64,000 nucleotides of DNA from Duganella phyllosphaerae (GCF_001758785.1 NZ_LROM01000131.1:42484-106483), one strand, 5' to 3'. Shown: positions 17,994-26,753, numbered from the stretch's first letter. The notes: a model not told the origin generated them from the sequence alone. Program-made: numbers and translations.

Positions 17994-19415
17994 ATGTCCT
18001 GTAAATCCCTGATCGGTGCGCTGCTGCTGGCGGCCACCTGTGCCAACGTTATGGCCGCGCCAGCGCCGCAACCGGCCACCGTCCGCCTCGACTACCTCCA
18101 CAGCGGCAACGCTCTTTCCGAACAATACGCGGTCGATCGCGTGGTGATCGAACCGCTGCCGTGGCCCGGCGCCATGAGCCGCACCATCGACGACACCAAC
18201 CGCGGCAACAACCTGGTGGAAGTGGTCGATGCCGAAAGCGGCGAGTTGCTGTATTCGCGCGGCTTTTCCACCGTGTTCGCGGAATGGGCCAGTACCGAAG
18301 AAGCGGCCCACACCAACCGCGGCTTCCAGGAATCGGTACGCTTCCCCAAGCATGACAAGCCGGTGCGCGTGCGCATCCTGAAGCGTGACGAGCGCGGTGC
18401 GTTCTCGGTGGTGTGGACCACTCGGGTGGACGCCGACGCCATGGACGTGGTGCGCAAGCAGGCCGCTGCGCCAGTCAAGCCGATCGCCATCCGCGTCAAC
18501 GGCGCGCCGAAAGACAAAGTCGATCTCTTGATACTCGGCGACGGCTACACCGCCGGCGAGATGAAGAAATTCGAGGCGACCGCGCGCAAGCTGGCCGACC
18601 ACCTGTTCAGCGTCTCGCCATTCAAGGAACGGGCCAAGGACTTCAACGTGTGGGCGCTGGCAGTGCCCACTGCCGAATCGGGCGTGTCGCGGCCCTCGAC
18701 CGGTGTCCATCACGCCTCGCCGCTGGGCACGCGCTACGACATTTTCGGCAGCGAGCGCTATGTGCTCACCACGGACAACCGTGCGCTGCGCGAACTGGCG
18801 CAGAACGCCTCGTACGAGTTCATCGAAATCCTGGTCAACAACGACACCTACGGTGGCGGTGGCATCTTCGGCCAGTTCAGTACGGCGGCGGCCAATAACG
18901 ACTGGGCCAATTACCTGTTCGTGCACGAATTCGGCCACCACTTCGCCGGCCTGGCCGACGAGTACTACACGTCGCCCGTCGCCTACGCCACCGGCGGCGT
19001 CCGCCGCGAACCTTGGGAACCCAACGCCACCGCGCTGCGCGACCCGGCCAAGCTGAAATGGAAAAAATTCGTCAAGGACGGCACGCCGCTGCCCACGCCG
19101 TGGCCGAAGGAAGCGTATGAAACCGCGTCGCGCGCTTATCAGAAAGAACGCGCGGCGCTGCGTGCCGCCAACCGTCCCGAGTCGGAAATGAGCGCGCTGT
19201 TCCAGAGGGATCTAGAGCAGTCCAAGGCGCTGTTCTCGCGCGATCCGCACCTGCACACCGTGGGCGCGTTCGAGGGCGCCAACTATGAAGCGAAGGGCTA
19301 TTACCGGCCCGAGATGCAGTGCCTGATGTTCGATCGCAGCGATAAATTCTGCGCGGTGTGCGCTGACGCCGTCACTACCATCATCGATCTGTATTCCCGT
19401 CCTGCAATCAAATAG
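17994..19415 (+). CDS. Secreted M64 family metallopeptidase
   Basis: 473 residues with a signal peptide (LIGALLLAATCANVMAAPA). The N-terminal ~150 residues form the M64 N-terminal domain, then 'KVDLLILGDGYTAGEMKKF' starts the catalytic domain. The zinc site is 'FVHEFGHHFAGLADEYY' with H311, E312 and H315, typical of the M64 (IgA-peptidase-like) family. 'GFST...EWASTEEA' and 'GRFGQ'-like segments also fit. GAGG precedes the ATG. The gene follows the second cyanophycinase by 67 bp, with a small dyad GCACAG/CTGTGC at 17927-17942 between them. It may be co-transcribed with the cyanophycinases and supply a proteolytic step, or simply be an adjacent secreted protease. Confidence 0.9.
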   Translation: MSCKSLIGALLLAATCANVMAAPAPQPATVRLDYLHSGNALSEQYAVDRVVIEPLPWPGAMSRTIDDTNRGNNLVEVVDAESGELLYSRGFSTVFAEWASTEEAAHTNRGFQESVRFPKHDKPVRVRILKRDERGAFSVVWTTRVDADAMDVVRKQAAAPVKPIAIRVNGAPKDKVDLLILGDGYTAGEMKKFEATARKLADHLFSVSPFKERAKDFNVWALAVPTAESGVSRPSTGVHHASPLGTRYDIFGSERYVLTTDNRALRELAQNASYEFIEILVNNDTYGGGGIFGQFSTAAANNDWANYLFVHEFGHHFAGLADEYYTSPVAYATGGVRREPWEPNATALRDPAKLKWKKFVKDGTPLPTPWPKEAYETASRAYQKERAALRAANRPESEMSALFQRDLEQSKALFSRDPHLHTVGAFEGANYEAKGYYRPEMQCLMFDRSDKFCAVCADAVTTIIDLYSRPAIK

Positions 19416-19590
19416 GGGGTTACGTACGGTACCGAACAGTCAAATTTTGTGCTTTTGGATATTCTGATTACGTGACCTAGCGCTTCTACCAAAAAAGCGG
19501 AAAGCGTTTAGAGGCGGGATCGTTTAACTTAACTGAACGGTCCGGCCCACTAAATAAGAACGTATCCAAACATAATTGAGAGGAACTATC

Positions 19591-20058
19591 ATGAGCAAAA
19601 TCGTCGCTACCCTGATCGCCGGCCTGTTCGCTACCGCCGCCTTCGCCCAAACGCCGGAAGTAACCCGCGCCCAGACCGAAGCCAACAAGGACATCGCCAA
19701 GGCCCAGCAAAAAGAAGCCAAGGTTGAAGCCAAGGCCGACAAAAAAGCCAACAAAGCTGTCAACAAAGCTGACCAGGTACACGCTGAACAGCAAGCCAAG
19801 GTAAACACCGAAGCTGCCAAAGCCAACGAAAAAGTGGCCAAAGCTGACCCGGAAGACAAAGCCAAAGCAGCTGCCGAAGGCCAGAAAGACGTCGCCAAGG
19901 CAGTTGAAAAAGCTGAAAAGAAAACCGTGAAAGCGGACGCCAAAGCGATCAAGAAAACCGTTGACGCCACCGAAGACAAAGCGCTGGCCGCCAACAAGAC
20001 CGACGCAGTGCGCGCCAAAGCCGCTGCTGACCTCAAAGAAGCCGCAGCCAAGCACTAA
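19591..20058 (+). CDS. Exported Lys/Ala-rich helical protein of unknown function
   Basis: 155 residues from the ATG at 19591, which follows GAGAGGAAC; a longer frame to 19576 lacks a site. A signal peptide (MSKIVATLIAGLFATAAFAQ) is followed by a mature part made almost only of A, K, E, D, T, V, N and Q, with no Cys, aromatic or Gly-rich regions after residue 30. It should be a long charged helix resembling LEA-type or histone-like tails, but with a signal peptide it must act in the envelope. It is single-copy here and closed by an intrinsic terminator. No family is recognised. It differs from the H1-like gene at 63576, which has no signal peptide. Confidence 0.82.
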   Translation: MSKIVATLIAGLFATAAFAQTPEVTRAQTEANKDIAKAQQKEAKVEAKADKKANKAVNKADQVHAEQQAKVNTEAAKANEKVAKADPEDKAKAAAEGQKDVAKAVEKAEKKTVKADAKAIKKTVDATEDKALAANKTDAVRAKAAADLKEAAAKH

Positions 20059-20078
20059 TCTGCTGAGCTGATGTAAAG

Positions 20079-20113
20079 ACGGGCGCACCTGCGAGGGTGT
20101 GCCCGTTTTTTTA
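20079..20113 (+). terminator. Intrinsic terminator after the Lys/Ala-rich gene
   Basis: ACGGGCGCAC (20079-20088) pairs with GTGTGCCCGT (20097-20106) across an 8-base loop with one mismatch, followed by seven T. It lies 20 bp after the stop of 19591-20058. Confidence 0.88.
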
Positions 20114-20127
20114 TTTAGAATGCAGGC

Positions 20128-20427
20128 ATGACACGCAAACTCACTCCCGTATTCCCTGGTCCCCGCACCGCGCGCGGCGCCGTACTGGCCGTCCTGCTCT
20201 CCAACGCCGACCAGACCGGCGCCGAACCGCTGCGCGGCCGCGTCACGCTGGCAGCCATCGTGCGCGCCTTGAAGCGCAAGTACCACTGGCCGATCGAAAC
20301 GGCCAGCTTTCCATCGAATGGTCCCGACGGCCGGGCCACGTGGGCGACCGTCTACAGCCTGCCCGAAGACGTGATCGCCGCAGCGTTCGACGACCGCGGC
20401 CGCGACTGGCTGCTGGCGGCGCGCTAA
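20128..20427 (+). CDS. Hypothetical protein, small basic, possible winged-helix fold
   Basis: 99 residues starting MTRKLTPVFPG, only 15 bp after the upstream terminator. The centre 'RVTLAAIVRALKRKYHWPIET...ATWATVYSLPEDVIAAAFDDRG' reads like a small helix-turn-helix or winged-helix unit of the kind found in phage-derived hypothetical proteins, in which an instruction such as 'determine line of entry, then beta-wing' is seen. The call is weak. No ribosome-binding site stands out and no partner gene is near. Codon use is like the neighbours. It ends just before a short tandem repeat. Confidence 0.55.
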   Translation: MTRKLTPVFPGPRTARGAVLAVLLSNADQTGAEPLRGRVTLAAIVRALKRKYHWPIETASFPSNGPDGRATWATVYSLPEDVIAAAFDDRGRDWLLAAR

Positions 20428-20446
20428 ATCACGGCCAGCCCACCCC

Positions 20447-20515
20447 GGCCAGCTGATCGCGGCCAGCTATTCGAGGCCAGCTATTCGGGCCAGCTATTCG
20501 AGGCCAGCTGATCAC
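20447..20515. repeat. Five imperfect tandem copies of a 14-bp unit (GGCCAGCTATTCGA)
   Basis: Units start at 20447, 20461, 20475, 20489 (13 bases) and 20502. The outer two end GATCGC/GATCAC and the inner three ATTCGA/ATTCGG. The array fills the gap between convergent small genes and overlaps the last bases of the cyclophilin-like gene. It is likely a slipped-strand variable repeat. Confidence 0.8.
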
Positions 20516-20979
20516 GGCTGCGCTGGCTCCACGCGTTCGACCGTCACGCGCATGGCGCCGCTCCTGCGCAAGATCGCCAGGCCCTCGTCGATCTGCCCCA
20601 GCTTGATCAAGCCGTCCGAATATCTGAAATCCTTGTGGTACAGGGCCAGGTTGCCCCATGGCGCGTAATACGCCATGTCGCCGGTGCGCGGCGCATAGCC
20701 GGCTGGCGCCCCCTTTTTGCTCAGGCGCTCGGGCAGGTCGGCGATTTTTTCGGTGGCGGCGTGGTCGCCCAGGGTGAGCTTGAGCGGCAGCAGCGCCAGG
20801 AAATCACGGCTGGCGGGCGTGTCCGATAACGAAGCCACGATGGGCCCATGCTCGGTGACGATACGGATTTTCACGGGAACGGTACGGGACGGCGCGTTCT
20901 GCGCACCGGCCGCCAGGCTAGCGCCGGCCAGCAATAGCGAGACGACGATGGCAGCGGCAGACGAGGAGGCAAGTGGCAT
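20512..20979 (-). CDS. Exported cyclophilin-like fold protein
   Basis: 155 residues from the ATG at 20979, which opens a good signal peptide (MPLASSSAAAIVVSLLLAGASLAAGA). The remainder 'VKIRIVTEHGPIVASLSDTPASRDFLALLPLKLTLGD...GDMAYYAPWGNLALYHKDFRYSDGLIKLGQI' matches the cyclophilin-like domain family: beta-barrel, short, without the proline-isomerase active-site residues of true cyclophilins. An alternative GTG start at 21009 would bury the signal peptide and has no site either. Function in this family is unknown. It lies downstream of parC on the same strand, separated by a hairpin. Confidence 0.75.
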   Translation of the reverse strand: MPLASSSAAAIVVSLLLAGASLAAGAQNAPSRTVPVKIRIVTEHGPIVASLSDTPASRDFLALLPLKLTLGDHAATEKIADLPERLSKKGAPAGYAPRTGDMAYYAPWGNLALYHKDFRYSDGLIKLGQIDEGLAILRRSGAMRVTVERVEPAQP

Positions 20980-21081
20980 GGCGACGTTCCGGCAAAGTTG
21001 GAGGAGCACCGATTGTAGGGCCCAACCACGGGTGCGAAACGTGCCGCAATTGCAAGAGCTTATGACATAGTTTCATGAATA

Positions 21082-21107
21082 GGTCGCAGGATTATGCCCC
21101 TGCGACC
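21082..21107 (-). terminator. Hairpin downstream of parC (possible terminator)
   Basis: GGTCGCAGG (21082-21090) and CCTGCGACC (21099-21107) form a perfect 9-bp stem with an 8-base loop, 17 bp beyond the parC stop. There is no T-run after it in the parC direction, so termination would be weak or factor-assisted. Confidence 0.4.
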
Positions 21108-21123
21108 CATAAAAATCACCGGG

Positions 21124-23469
21124 TCAGACAATCGGCGTCAGGCCACTCGGCTTGATGCGGGTGGCCAACGCCTTGCCCTTGCGGGCGCGCTTGCCGATGT
21201 GCTCGGCCAGGGCGGATGCCGACAGCCTCACATCCTGCGGCTTGGCGCCACGACCGATGCCGCTGACGATCACGCCTTTCTGGCTGATCGGCTTGGCCGA
21301 GACCAGGGTTTCCTTGTCCTCGAGCTCCATCACGATCACGCCGCGACCGCCATTGGTCAGCACCTTCATCTCATCGAGGCCGAATACCAGCACCCGCGCA
21401 TTGGCCGACAGCGCTGCCACGGCATTGGCTTCGGGACCGACCACCGATGGCGGCAGCGGCACGTCGCCATCATCCAGGGTGATGAACGATTTGCCGCCAC
21501 GGATGCGGCTGACCATGTCGGCGGCCTTGGCGATGAAGCCGAAGCCGGCGCTGGTGGTGAGCATCAGCTGGGTGGCGCCGCTACCGGCAAAATAGTGCAG
21601 GATGCGCGCACCGGTGGCCAGGTCGATCAAGGTGGTGACCGGCACGCCGTCGCCACGCGCGTTCGGCAAGGCCGCTACCGGCACCGAATACACCTTGCCG
21701 TTGCTGCCGAAGGCAAGCAGGTTGTCCACCGTGCGGCACTCGAATGCGCCATACAGCGCGTCGCCAGCCTTGAAGGTGAATTGGCTGGCGTCGTGGCCCA
21801 CGCCGGTGCGGGCGCGGATCCAGCCTTTTTCCGAGATGATCACGGTGACCGGTTCGTCCACCACCTTCTGTTCGACCACCGCTTTCTGCGCTTCCTCGAT
21901 CACGGTACGGCGCGCGTCGCCGTAGGTCTTGGCGTCGGTTTCGATTTCCTTGATGATCAGGCGCTTCATCGACGCCGGGTTGTCGAGCAGGTCTTGCAGC
22001 GTGCCGCGTTCCTTGCGCAGTTCGGCCAGCTCCTGCTGGATCTTGATCGCTTCCAGGCGCGCCAGCTGGCGCAGGCGAATTTCCAGGATGTCTTCGGCCT
22101 GGATTTCCGACAGGCGGAAGCGCTCCATCAGCGCGGACTTGGGCTCGTCCGAGTTACGGATGATGTGGATCACTTCATCGATATTGAGCAGGATGGTCTC
22201 GCGGCCTTCCAGGATATGGATGCGCGCATCGACCTTGCCCAGTTTGAACTGGGTGCGGCGGGTGACAGTGGTAAAGCGGAACTCGATCCATTCCTGCAAA
22301 ATCTCGGTCAGCCCTTTTTGACGCGGACGGCCATCGCCGCCGATCATCACCAGGTTGATCGATGCCGACGACTCGAGCGACGTGTGCGCGAGCAGCATCA
22401 GCATGAATTCGGTCTGGTCCTGGTTTTTCGACTTCGGTTCGAACACCAGGCGCACCGGCGCCGCGCGGCCCGATTCGTCGCGGATGGTGTCGAGAGAATT
22501 CAAGATCAGCGATTTGAGCGCCAGCTGTTCCGGCGACAGCGCCTTCTTGCCCATCTTGACCTTGGGATTGGTCAGCTCCTCGATTTCCTCGAGCACCTTC
22601 TGCGACGAGGTACCGGGCGGCAGTTCGTTGACGACTGCCTGCCACTGGCCGCGCGCCAGCTCTTCGATCTTCCAGCGCGCGCGCACCTTCATGCTGCCGC
22701 GCCCATTGGCGTACATGTCGCTGATCTGCGTGGCCGTGGTGATGATCTGGCCGCCGCCCGGGAAGTCCGGGCCGGGGATCAGCGCCATCAATTCGCCGTG
22801 GGTGATCTTGGGATTCCTGATCATCGCCACCGCCGCCTGCGCCACTTCGGTCAGGTTGTGCGACGGGATTTCGGTGGCCAGGCCCACCGCGATACCGGAG
22901 GCGCCGTTGAGCAGCACCATCGGCAGGCGTGCCGGCAGCAGGCTCGGTTCCTCGGTGGAGCCGTCGTAGTTGGCCTGGAAGTCGACGGTGCCGAGATTGA
23001 TCTCGTCCATCAGCACCTTGGCAATCGGCGTCAAACGCGCTTCGGTGTAGCGCATCGCTGCCGCGCCGTCGCCGTCGCGCGAGCCGAAGTTACCCTGGCC
23101 ATCGACCAGCGGATAGCGCAGCGAGAAGTCCTGCGCCATGCGCACCATGGCGTCGTACACCGACTGGTCGCCGTGCGGGTGCAATTTACCGAGCACGTCG
23201 CCCACCACCGTGGCCGATTTGCGCGGCTTGGCGGTGGAGTTGAGGCCCATTTCGTTCATCGCATACAGGATGCGGCGCTGCACCGGCTTCTGGCCGTCGC
23301 ACACATCGGGCAGGGCGCGGCCCTTGACCACCGAGATGGCGTAATCGAGGTAGGCGCGTTCGGCAAAGGTGGACAGCGTGAGCGTTTCGCCGCCGTCGGT
23401 GGGGCCGCCGGGCGGCAGGGCGCCGTCCGGGTCGGGCAGCGATTCGTCAAAGAGATTTGCTTGAGTCAT
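21124..23469 (-). CDS. parC: DNA topoisomerase IV subunit A
   Basis: 781 residues, the breaking-rejoining subunit of topoisomerase IV, which decatenates daughter chromosomes. The winged-helix region holds 'KPVQRRILYAMNEMGL', 'GDVLGKLHPHGDQSVYDAMV' and the active-site Tyr141 in 'AAAMRYTEARLTP'. The C-terminal domain is short and basic (KRARKGKALATRIKPSGL), as in ParC rather than GyrA. The residue equivalent to E. coli Ser80, a classic quinolone-resistance site, is Gln102 here, and Glu84 is Asp106. It lies 13 bp after parE on the same strand, so the two subunits are co-transcribed. Confidence 0.96.
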   Translation of the reverse strand: MTQANLFDESLPDPDGALPPGGPTDGGETLTLSTFAERAYLDYAISVVKGRALPDVCDGQKPVQRRILYAMNEMGLNSTAKPRKSATVVGDVLGKLHPHGDQSVYDAMVRMAQDFSLRYPLVDGQGNFGSRDGDGAAAMRYTEARLTPIAKVLMDEINLGTVDFQANYDGSTEEPSLLPARLPMVLLNGASGIAVGLATEIPSHNLTEVAQAAVAMIRNPKITHGELMALIPGPDFPGGGQIITTATQISDMYANGRGSMKVRARWKIEELARGQWQAVVNELPPGTSSQKVLEEIEELTNPKVKMGKKALSPEQLALKSLILNSLDTIRDESGRAAPVRLVFEPKSKNQDQTEFMLMLLAHTSLESSASINLVMIGGDGRPRQKGLTEILQEWIEFRFTTVTRRTQFKLGKVDARIHILEGRETILLNIDEVIHIIRNSDEPKSALMERFRLSEIQAEDILEIRLRQLARLEAIKIQQELAELRKERGTLQDLLDNPASMKRLIIKEIETDAKTYGDARRTVIEEAQKAVVEQKVVDEPVTVIISEKGWIRARTGVGHDASQFTFKAGDALYGAFECRTVDNLLAFGSNGKVYSVPVAALPNARGDGVPVTTLIDLATGARILHYFAGSGATQLMLTTSAGFGFIAKAADMVSRIRGGKSFITLDDGDVPLPPSVVGPEANAVAALSANARVLVFGLDEMKVLTNGGRGVIVMELEDKETLVSAKPISQKGVIVSGIGRGAKPQDVRLSASALAEHIGKRARKGKALATRIKPSGLTPIV

Positions 23470-23482
23470 GTCAGTGGTTCTA

Positions 23483-25480
23483 TTAGATATCTGCTTCGGC
23501 TTCGTTGCCGTGTTCTTCGATCCAGGCGCGGCGGGCGGCAGCTTCGCCTTTACCCATCAGCATATTGAAGCGTGCGGCCGAGGCGCCGTGTTCGTACTCG
23601 CCCAGGGCCACTGGCAGCAGGCGGCGCGTGTCCGGGTTCATCGTGGTTTCCCACAGCTGTTCGGCGTTCATCTCGCCCAGGCCCTTGAAGCGCGAGATCG
23701 ACCAGGCGCCTTCCTTCAGGCCATCCTTGCGCAGCTTGTCCTCGATGGCCACCAGTTCGCCCGGGTCGAGCGCGTACAGCTTCTGGATCGGCTTCTTGCC
23801 GCGCGCCGGCGCATCGACGCGATATAGCGGCGGGCGGGCGATGCAGATATTGCCGTTGGCGATCAGGCCCGGGAAGTGGCGGAAGAAGAGGGTGAGCAGC
23901 AGCACCTGGATGTGCGATCCATCGACGTCCGCATCGGACAGGATGCAGATTTTGCCGTAGCGCAGACCGGACAAATCCGGCGTGTCGGTGGCGCTGTGCG
24001 GATCGACGCCGATCGCCACCGAGATATCGTGGATCTCGTTGTTGGCGAACAGGCGGTCACGATCGGTTTCCCACGAGTTGAGCACCTTGCCGCGCAGTGG
24101 CAGGATGGCCTGGAATTCCTTGTCGCGGCCCATCTTGGCCGAACCGCCCGCAGAGTCGCCCTCGACCAGGAACAATTCGGTGCGGGTGACATCGGTCGAT
24201 TCGCAGTCGGTCAGCTTGCCCGGCAAAACCGCCACGCCCGACGACTTCTTCTTTTCCACTTTTTGCAGCGAGCGCAGACGCGATTGCGCCTGCTTGATCA
24301 CCAGTTCGGCCAGCTTTTTGCCGTAGTCGACGTGGTGATTGAGCCACAGCTCGAGCGCCGGCTTGGAATACGTGGAGACCAGTCGCACTGCGTCGCGCGA
24401 ATTGAGGCGCTCCTTGATCTGGCCCTGGAATTGCGGGTCCAGCACCTTGGCCGACAACACGAACGACACGCGCGCAAACACGTCTTCGGGCAGCAGCTTG
24501 ACGCCTTTTGGCAGCAGCGAGTGCATCTCGACGAAGTTTTTGACGGCGCCATACAGGCCGTCGCGCAGTCCCGATTCGTGGGTGCCGCCGTTGGGCGTGG
24601 GGATCAGGTTCACGTACGATTCGCGCACCACCGCGCCTTGCTCGGTCCATGCCACCACCCACGCCGCGCCTTCGCCTTCGGCAAAGCCTTCGGTGTCGGG
24701 GCCGGCAAACTGCGCGCCTTCGAACAGCGGTATCAGGGTTTCGCCGTCGGTCGCCTGCGCCAGCGCCTCGGTCAGGTAGCCGCGCAAGCCGTCGTTGTAC
24801 TGCCAGGTCTGCGATTCGCCAGTCTTGGCGTTGGTGAGCGTGACGGTCACACCCGGCAGCAGCACGGCCTTGGAGCGCAGCAGGCGTTGCAGCTCGGTTT
24901 GCGAGATCGCCGGCGAGTCGAAGTATTTCGCATCGGGCCAGGCGGTCACGCGGGTGCCGGATTTTTTGCCGTCGCGCGGCGCGACCACGGACGTCAGCGG
25001 TTCGACCACGTCGCCATGCTCGAACACCAGGTGGTGCAGGCCGGTGCCATTGGGTTCCTTGCGCCAGACCGTGATCTCCAGGCGCTTGGACAGCGCGTTG
25101 GTGACCGAGACGCCCACGCCGTGCAAACCGCCCGAGAATGCGTAGGCGCCGCCCGAACCCTTGTCGAATTTGCCGCCCGCGTGCAGGCGCGTAAACACGA
25201 TTTCCACCGTGGGCACGCCTTCTTCGGGGTGCAGGCCGACCGGAATGCCACGGCCGTCATCCTCCACCGTGATGCTGCCGTCGGCGTTCTGGGTGACGAT
25301 AATGTTCTTGCAATGGCCGCCCAGTGCTTCGTCCGAGGCGTTGTCGATGACTTCCTGGATGATGTGCAGCGGGTTCTCGGTGCGGGTGTACATGCCCGGG
25401 CGCTGCTTGACTGGTTCCAGGCCCTTGAGGACCCGGATGGAGGATTCGCTATAGTCGGAAACTGGTTTTTTAGTGGCCAT
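23483..25480 (-). CDS. parE: DNA topoisomerase IV subunit B
   Basis: 665 residues, the ATPase subunit of topoisomerase IV. The GHKL ATP-binding site shows as 'EVIDNASDEALGGHCKNI', 'VEDDGRGIPVGLHPEEGVPT' and 'SGGLHGVGVSVTNALS'. The Toprim domain carries 'TELFLVEGDSAGGSAKMGRD' and 'LSDADVDGSHI', giving the metal-binding Glu and Asp residues. The C-terminus 'RFNMLMGKGEAAARRAWIEE' is standard. It lacks the ~170-residue insertion of some GyrB proteins and is the correct length for ParE. It is first in the parE-parC operon and divergent from the 25711-26734 genes across a 230-bp gap. Confidence 0.96.
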   Translation of the reverse strand: MATKKPVSDYSESSIRVLKGLEPVKQRPGMYTRTENPLHIIQEVIDNASDEALGGHCKNIIVTQNADGSITVEDDGRGIPVGLHPEEGVPTVEIVFTRLHAGGKFDKGSGGAYAFSGGLHGVGVSVTNALSKRLEITVWRKEPNGTGLHHLVFEHGDVVEPLTSVVAPRDGKKSGTRVTAWPDAKYFDSPAISQTELQRLLRSKAVLLPGVTVTLTNAKTGESQTWQYNDGLRGYLTEALAQATDGETLIPLFEGAQFAGPDTEGFAEGEGAAWVVAWTEQGAVVRESYVNLIPTPNGGTHESGLRDGLYGAVKNFVEMHSLLPKGVKLLPEDVFARVSFVLSAKVLDPQFQGQIKERLNSRDAVRLVSTYSKPALELWLNHHVDYGKKLAELVIKQAQSRLRSLQKVEKKKSSGVAVLPGKLTDCESTDVTRTELFLVEGDSAGGSAKMGRDKEFQAILPLRGKVLNSWETDRDRLFANNEIHDISVAIGVDPHSATDTPDLSGLRYGKICILSDADVDGSHIQVLLLTLFFRHFPGLIANGNICIARPPLYRVDAPARGKKPIQKLYALDPGELVAIEDKLRKDGLKEGAWSISRFKGLGEMNAEQLWETTMNPDTRRLLPVALGEYEHGASAARFNMLMGKGEAAARRAWIEEHGNEAEADI

Positions 25481-25710
25481 ACGTGATCAAGCTGATAATG
25501 TCGATGCTGGTTTAGGTGCTGAACTGAGTACTGGGACTATGTACTGGGTTTATGTACAGTCAATTGTGCGTGTTTGCGTATTCTATCCTCAACCGGAGCA
25601 AACAGCGGCAATTTATACACGATGTTTACAGGAGGCCCCCGTCTTTTTAGACCGTTTTTACGGGCCGCCCGATAAGCTGACTCCATCGCACAACCCTCAT
25701 CGGAGTCGTT

Positions 25711-25959
25711 ATGAACCAGTTCCCTTGCGTAATGACGCTCAAGGTCGACACGGCAGCGGTCACCCAGTTGCGCCGCATGGTCACGCGCATCTGCGGCGAT
25801 TCGCTCGAATTCATCCGCATCGAAATCTGCGAACAAGGCACCCGCATGAAGGTGTGGCTGTGCGTGGGCGCTGCGATGGTCACGCCGGTGATGGATGCGG
25901 TGATGCAGTCGCTGCCCGGCGCGGAGTTCGGGCGATTTACTCAGACATCCCACTACTAA
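25711..25959 (+). CDS. Small hypothetical protein
   Basis: 82 residues from an ATG with GGAG 5 bp upstream. Sequence 'TLKVDTAAVTQLRRMVTRICGDSLEFIRIEICEQGTRMKVWLCV' suggests an alpha/beta fold of ACT-like size, but I recognise no family. It lies 13 bp before the porin gene on the same strand, so co-expression is likely. It has normal codon use and good third-position GC, supporting a real gene. Confidence 0.7.
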   Translation: MNQFPCVMTLKVDTAAVTQLRRMVTRICGDSLEFIRIEICEQGTRMKVWLCVGAAMVTPVMDAVMQSLPGAEFGRFTQTSHY

Positions 25960-25972
25960 TGGAAAGCGCAAC

Positions 25973-26734
25973 ATGAACAAATTACTACTGGCCGCCGCGC
26001 TCGGCGCCGCTTTTGCCGCAGGTGCGGTGCACGCCCAGGAAGCTGCGGTCGCAGCTAAGCCCGATAACGAGGTAAGCTTCAACGCCGCCGTGGTCTCCGA
26101 CTACCGCTTCCGCGGCATCTCGCAAACCCGTTTGCAGCCGGCCGTGCAGGGCGGTGCCGATTACGTCAACAACCCCACCGGCCTGTATCTCGGCGCCTGG
26201 GCATCGTCGATCAAGTGGACCAGGGATGCCGGCGGCGATGGCGACGTGGAACTCGACATCTATGGCGGCAAGCGCGGACAGCTGAGCGATGCGGTCTCCT
26301 ACGACGTCGGTGTGCTCACTTATGTGTACCCGTCGAACGGCCTGAAAAACGTCGCCGGCTTTGCCAATGCCAATACCACCGAGGTGTATGGTCAGCTGGG
26401 CTTCGGTCCCGCCTACGTGAAGTACTCGCATTCGGTGACCAACCTGTTCGGCTTCGTCGATAGCAAGAACAGCGGCTACCTCGATGTTGGCGCCAATATC
26501 GAGGCAGGCGAGGGCAATACCATCAACCTGCACGCCGGCCACCAGAAGGTGAAGAACAACGACGTATCGAACTACACCGACTGGAAAGTGGGCGTCACCC
26601 GCGACTTCGGCATCGTCTCCGGTGCGCTGGCCGTGGTGGGGACGAACGCCAGCAAGACCGCGTACGCGTCGCCAGTGAACGGCAAGTTCACCGGCAAGAC
26701 CGCGCTGGTGCTCACCATCAGCAAAACCTTCTGA
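25973..26734 (+). CDS. TorF-family putative porin (Gcw_chp type)
   Basis: 253 residues with a signal peptide (LLLAAALGAAFAAGAVHAQE) and the family hallmark 'NAAVVSDYRFRGISQT' at the start of the mature protein. Alternating amphipathic strands follow, and a C-terminal Phe (TISKTF) ends it as in outer-membrane beta-barrels. The family is common in betaproteobacteria, with no firm substrate known. GGAAAG precedes the ATG, and an intrinsic terminator closes the unit. Confidence 0.9.
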   Translation: MNKLLLAAALGAAFAAGAVHAQEAAVAAKPDNEVSFNAAVVSDYRFRGISQTRLQPAVQGGADYVNNPTGLYLGAWASSIKWTRDAGGDGDVELDIYGGKRGQLSDAVSYDVGVLTYVYPSNGLKNVAGFANANTTEVYGQLGFGPAYVKYSHSVTNLFGFVDSKNSGYLDVGANIEAGEGNTINLHAGHQKVKNNDVSNYTDWKVGVTRDFGIVSGALAVVGTNASKTAYASPVNGKFTGKTALVLTISKTF

Positions 26735-26753
26735 TCATTTTTTACCTGTTCTG

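Noticed and set aside
21094..23568. 824-codon antisense frame over parC
   Set aside because: His/Gly/Arg-rich shadow of parC.
25490..25565. Repeated GTACTGGG/TATGTAC words upstream of parE
   Set aside because: Short and irregular; not clearly an operator or an array.
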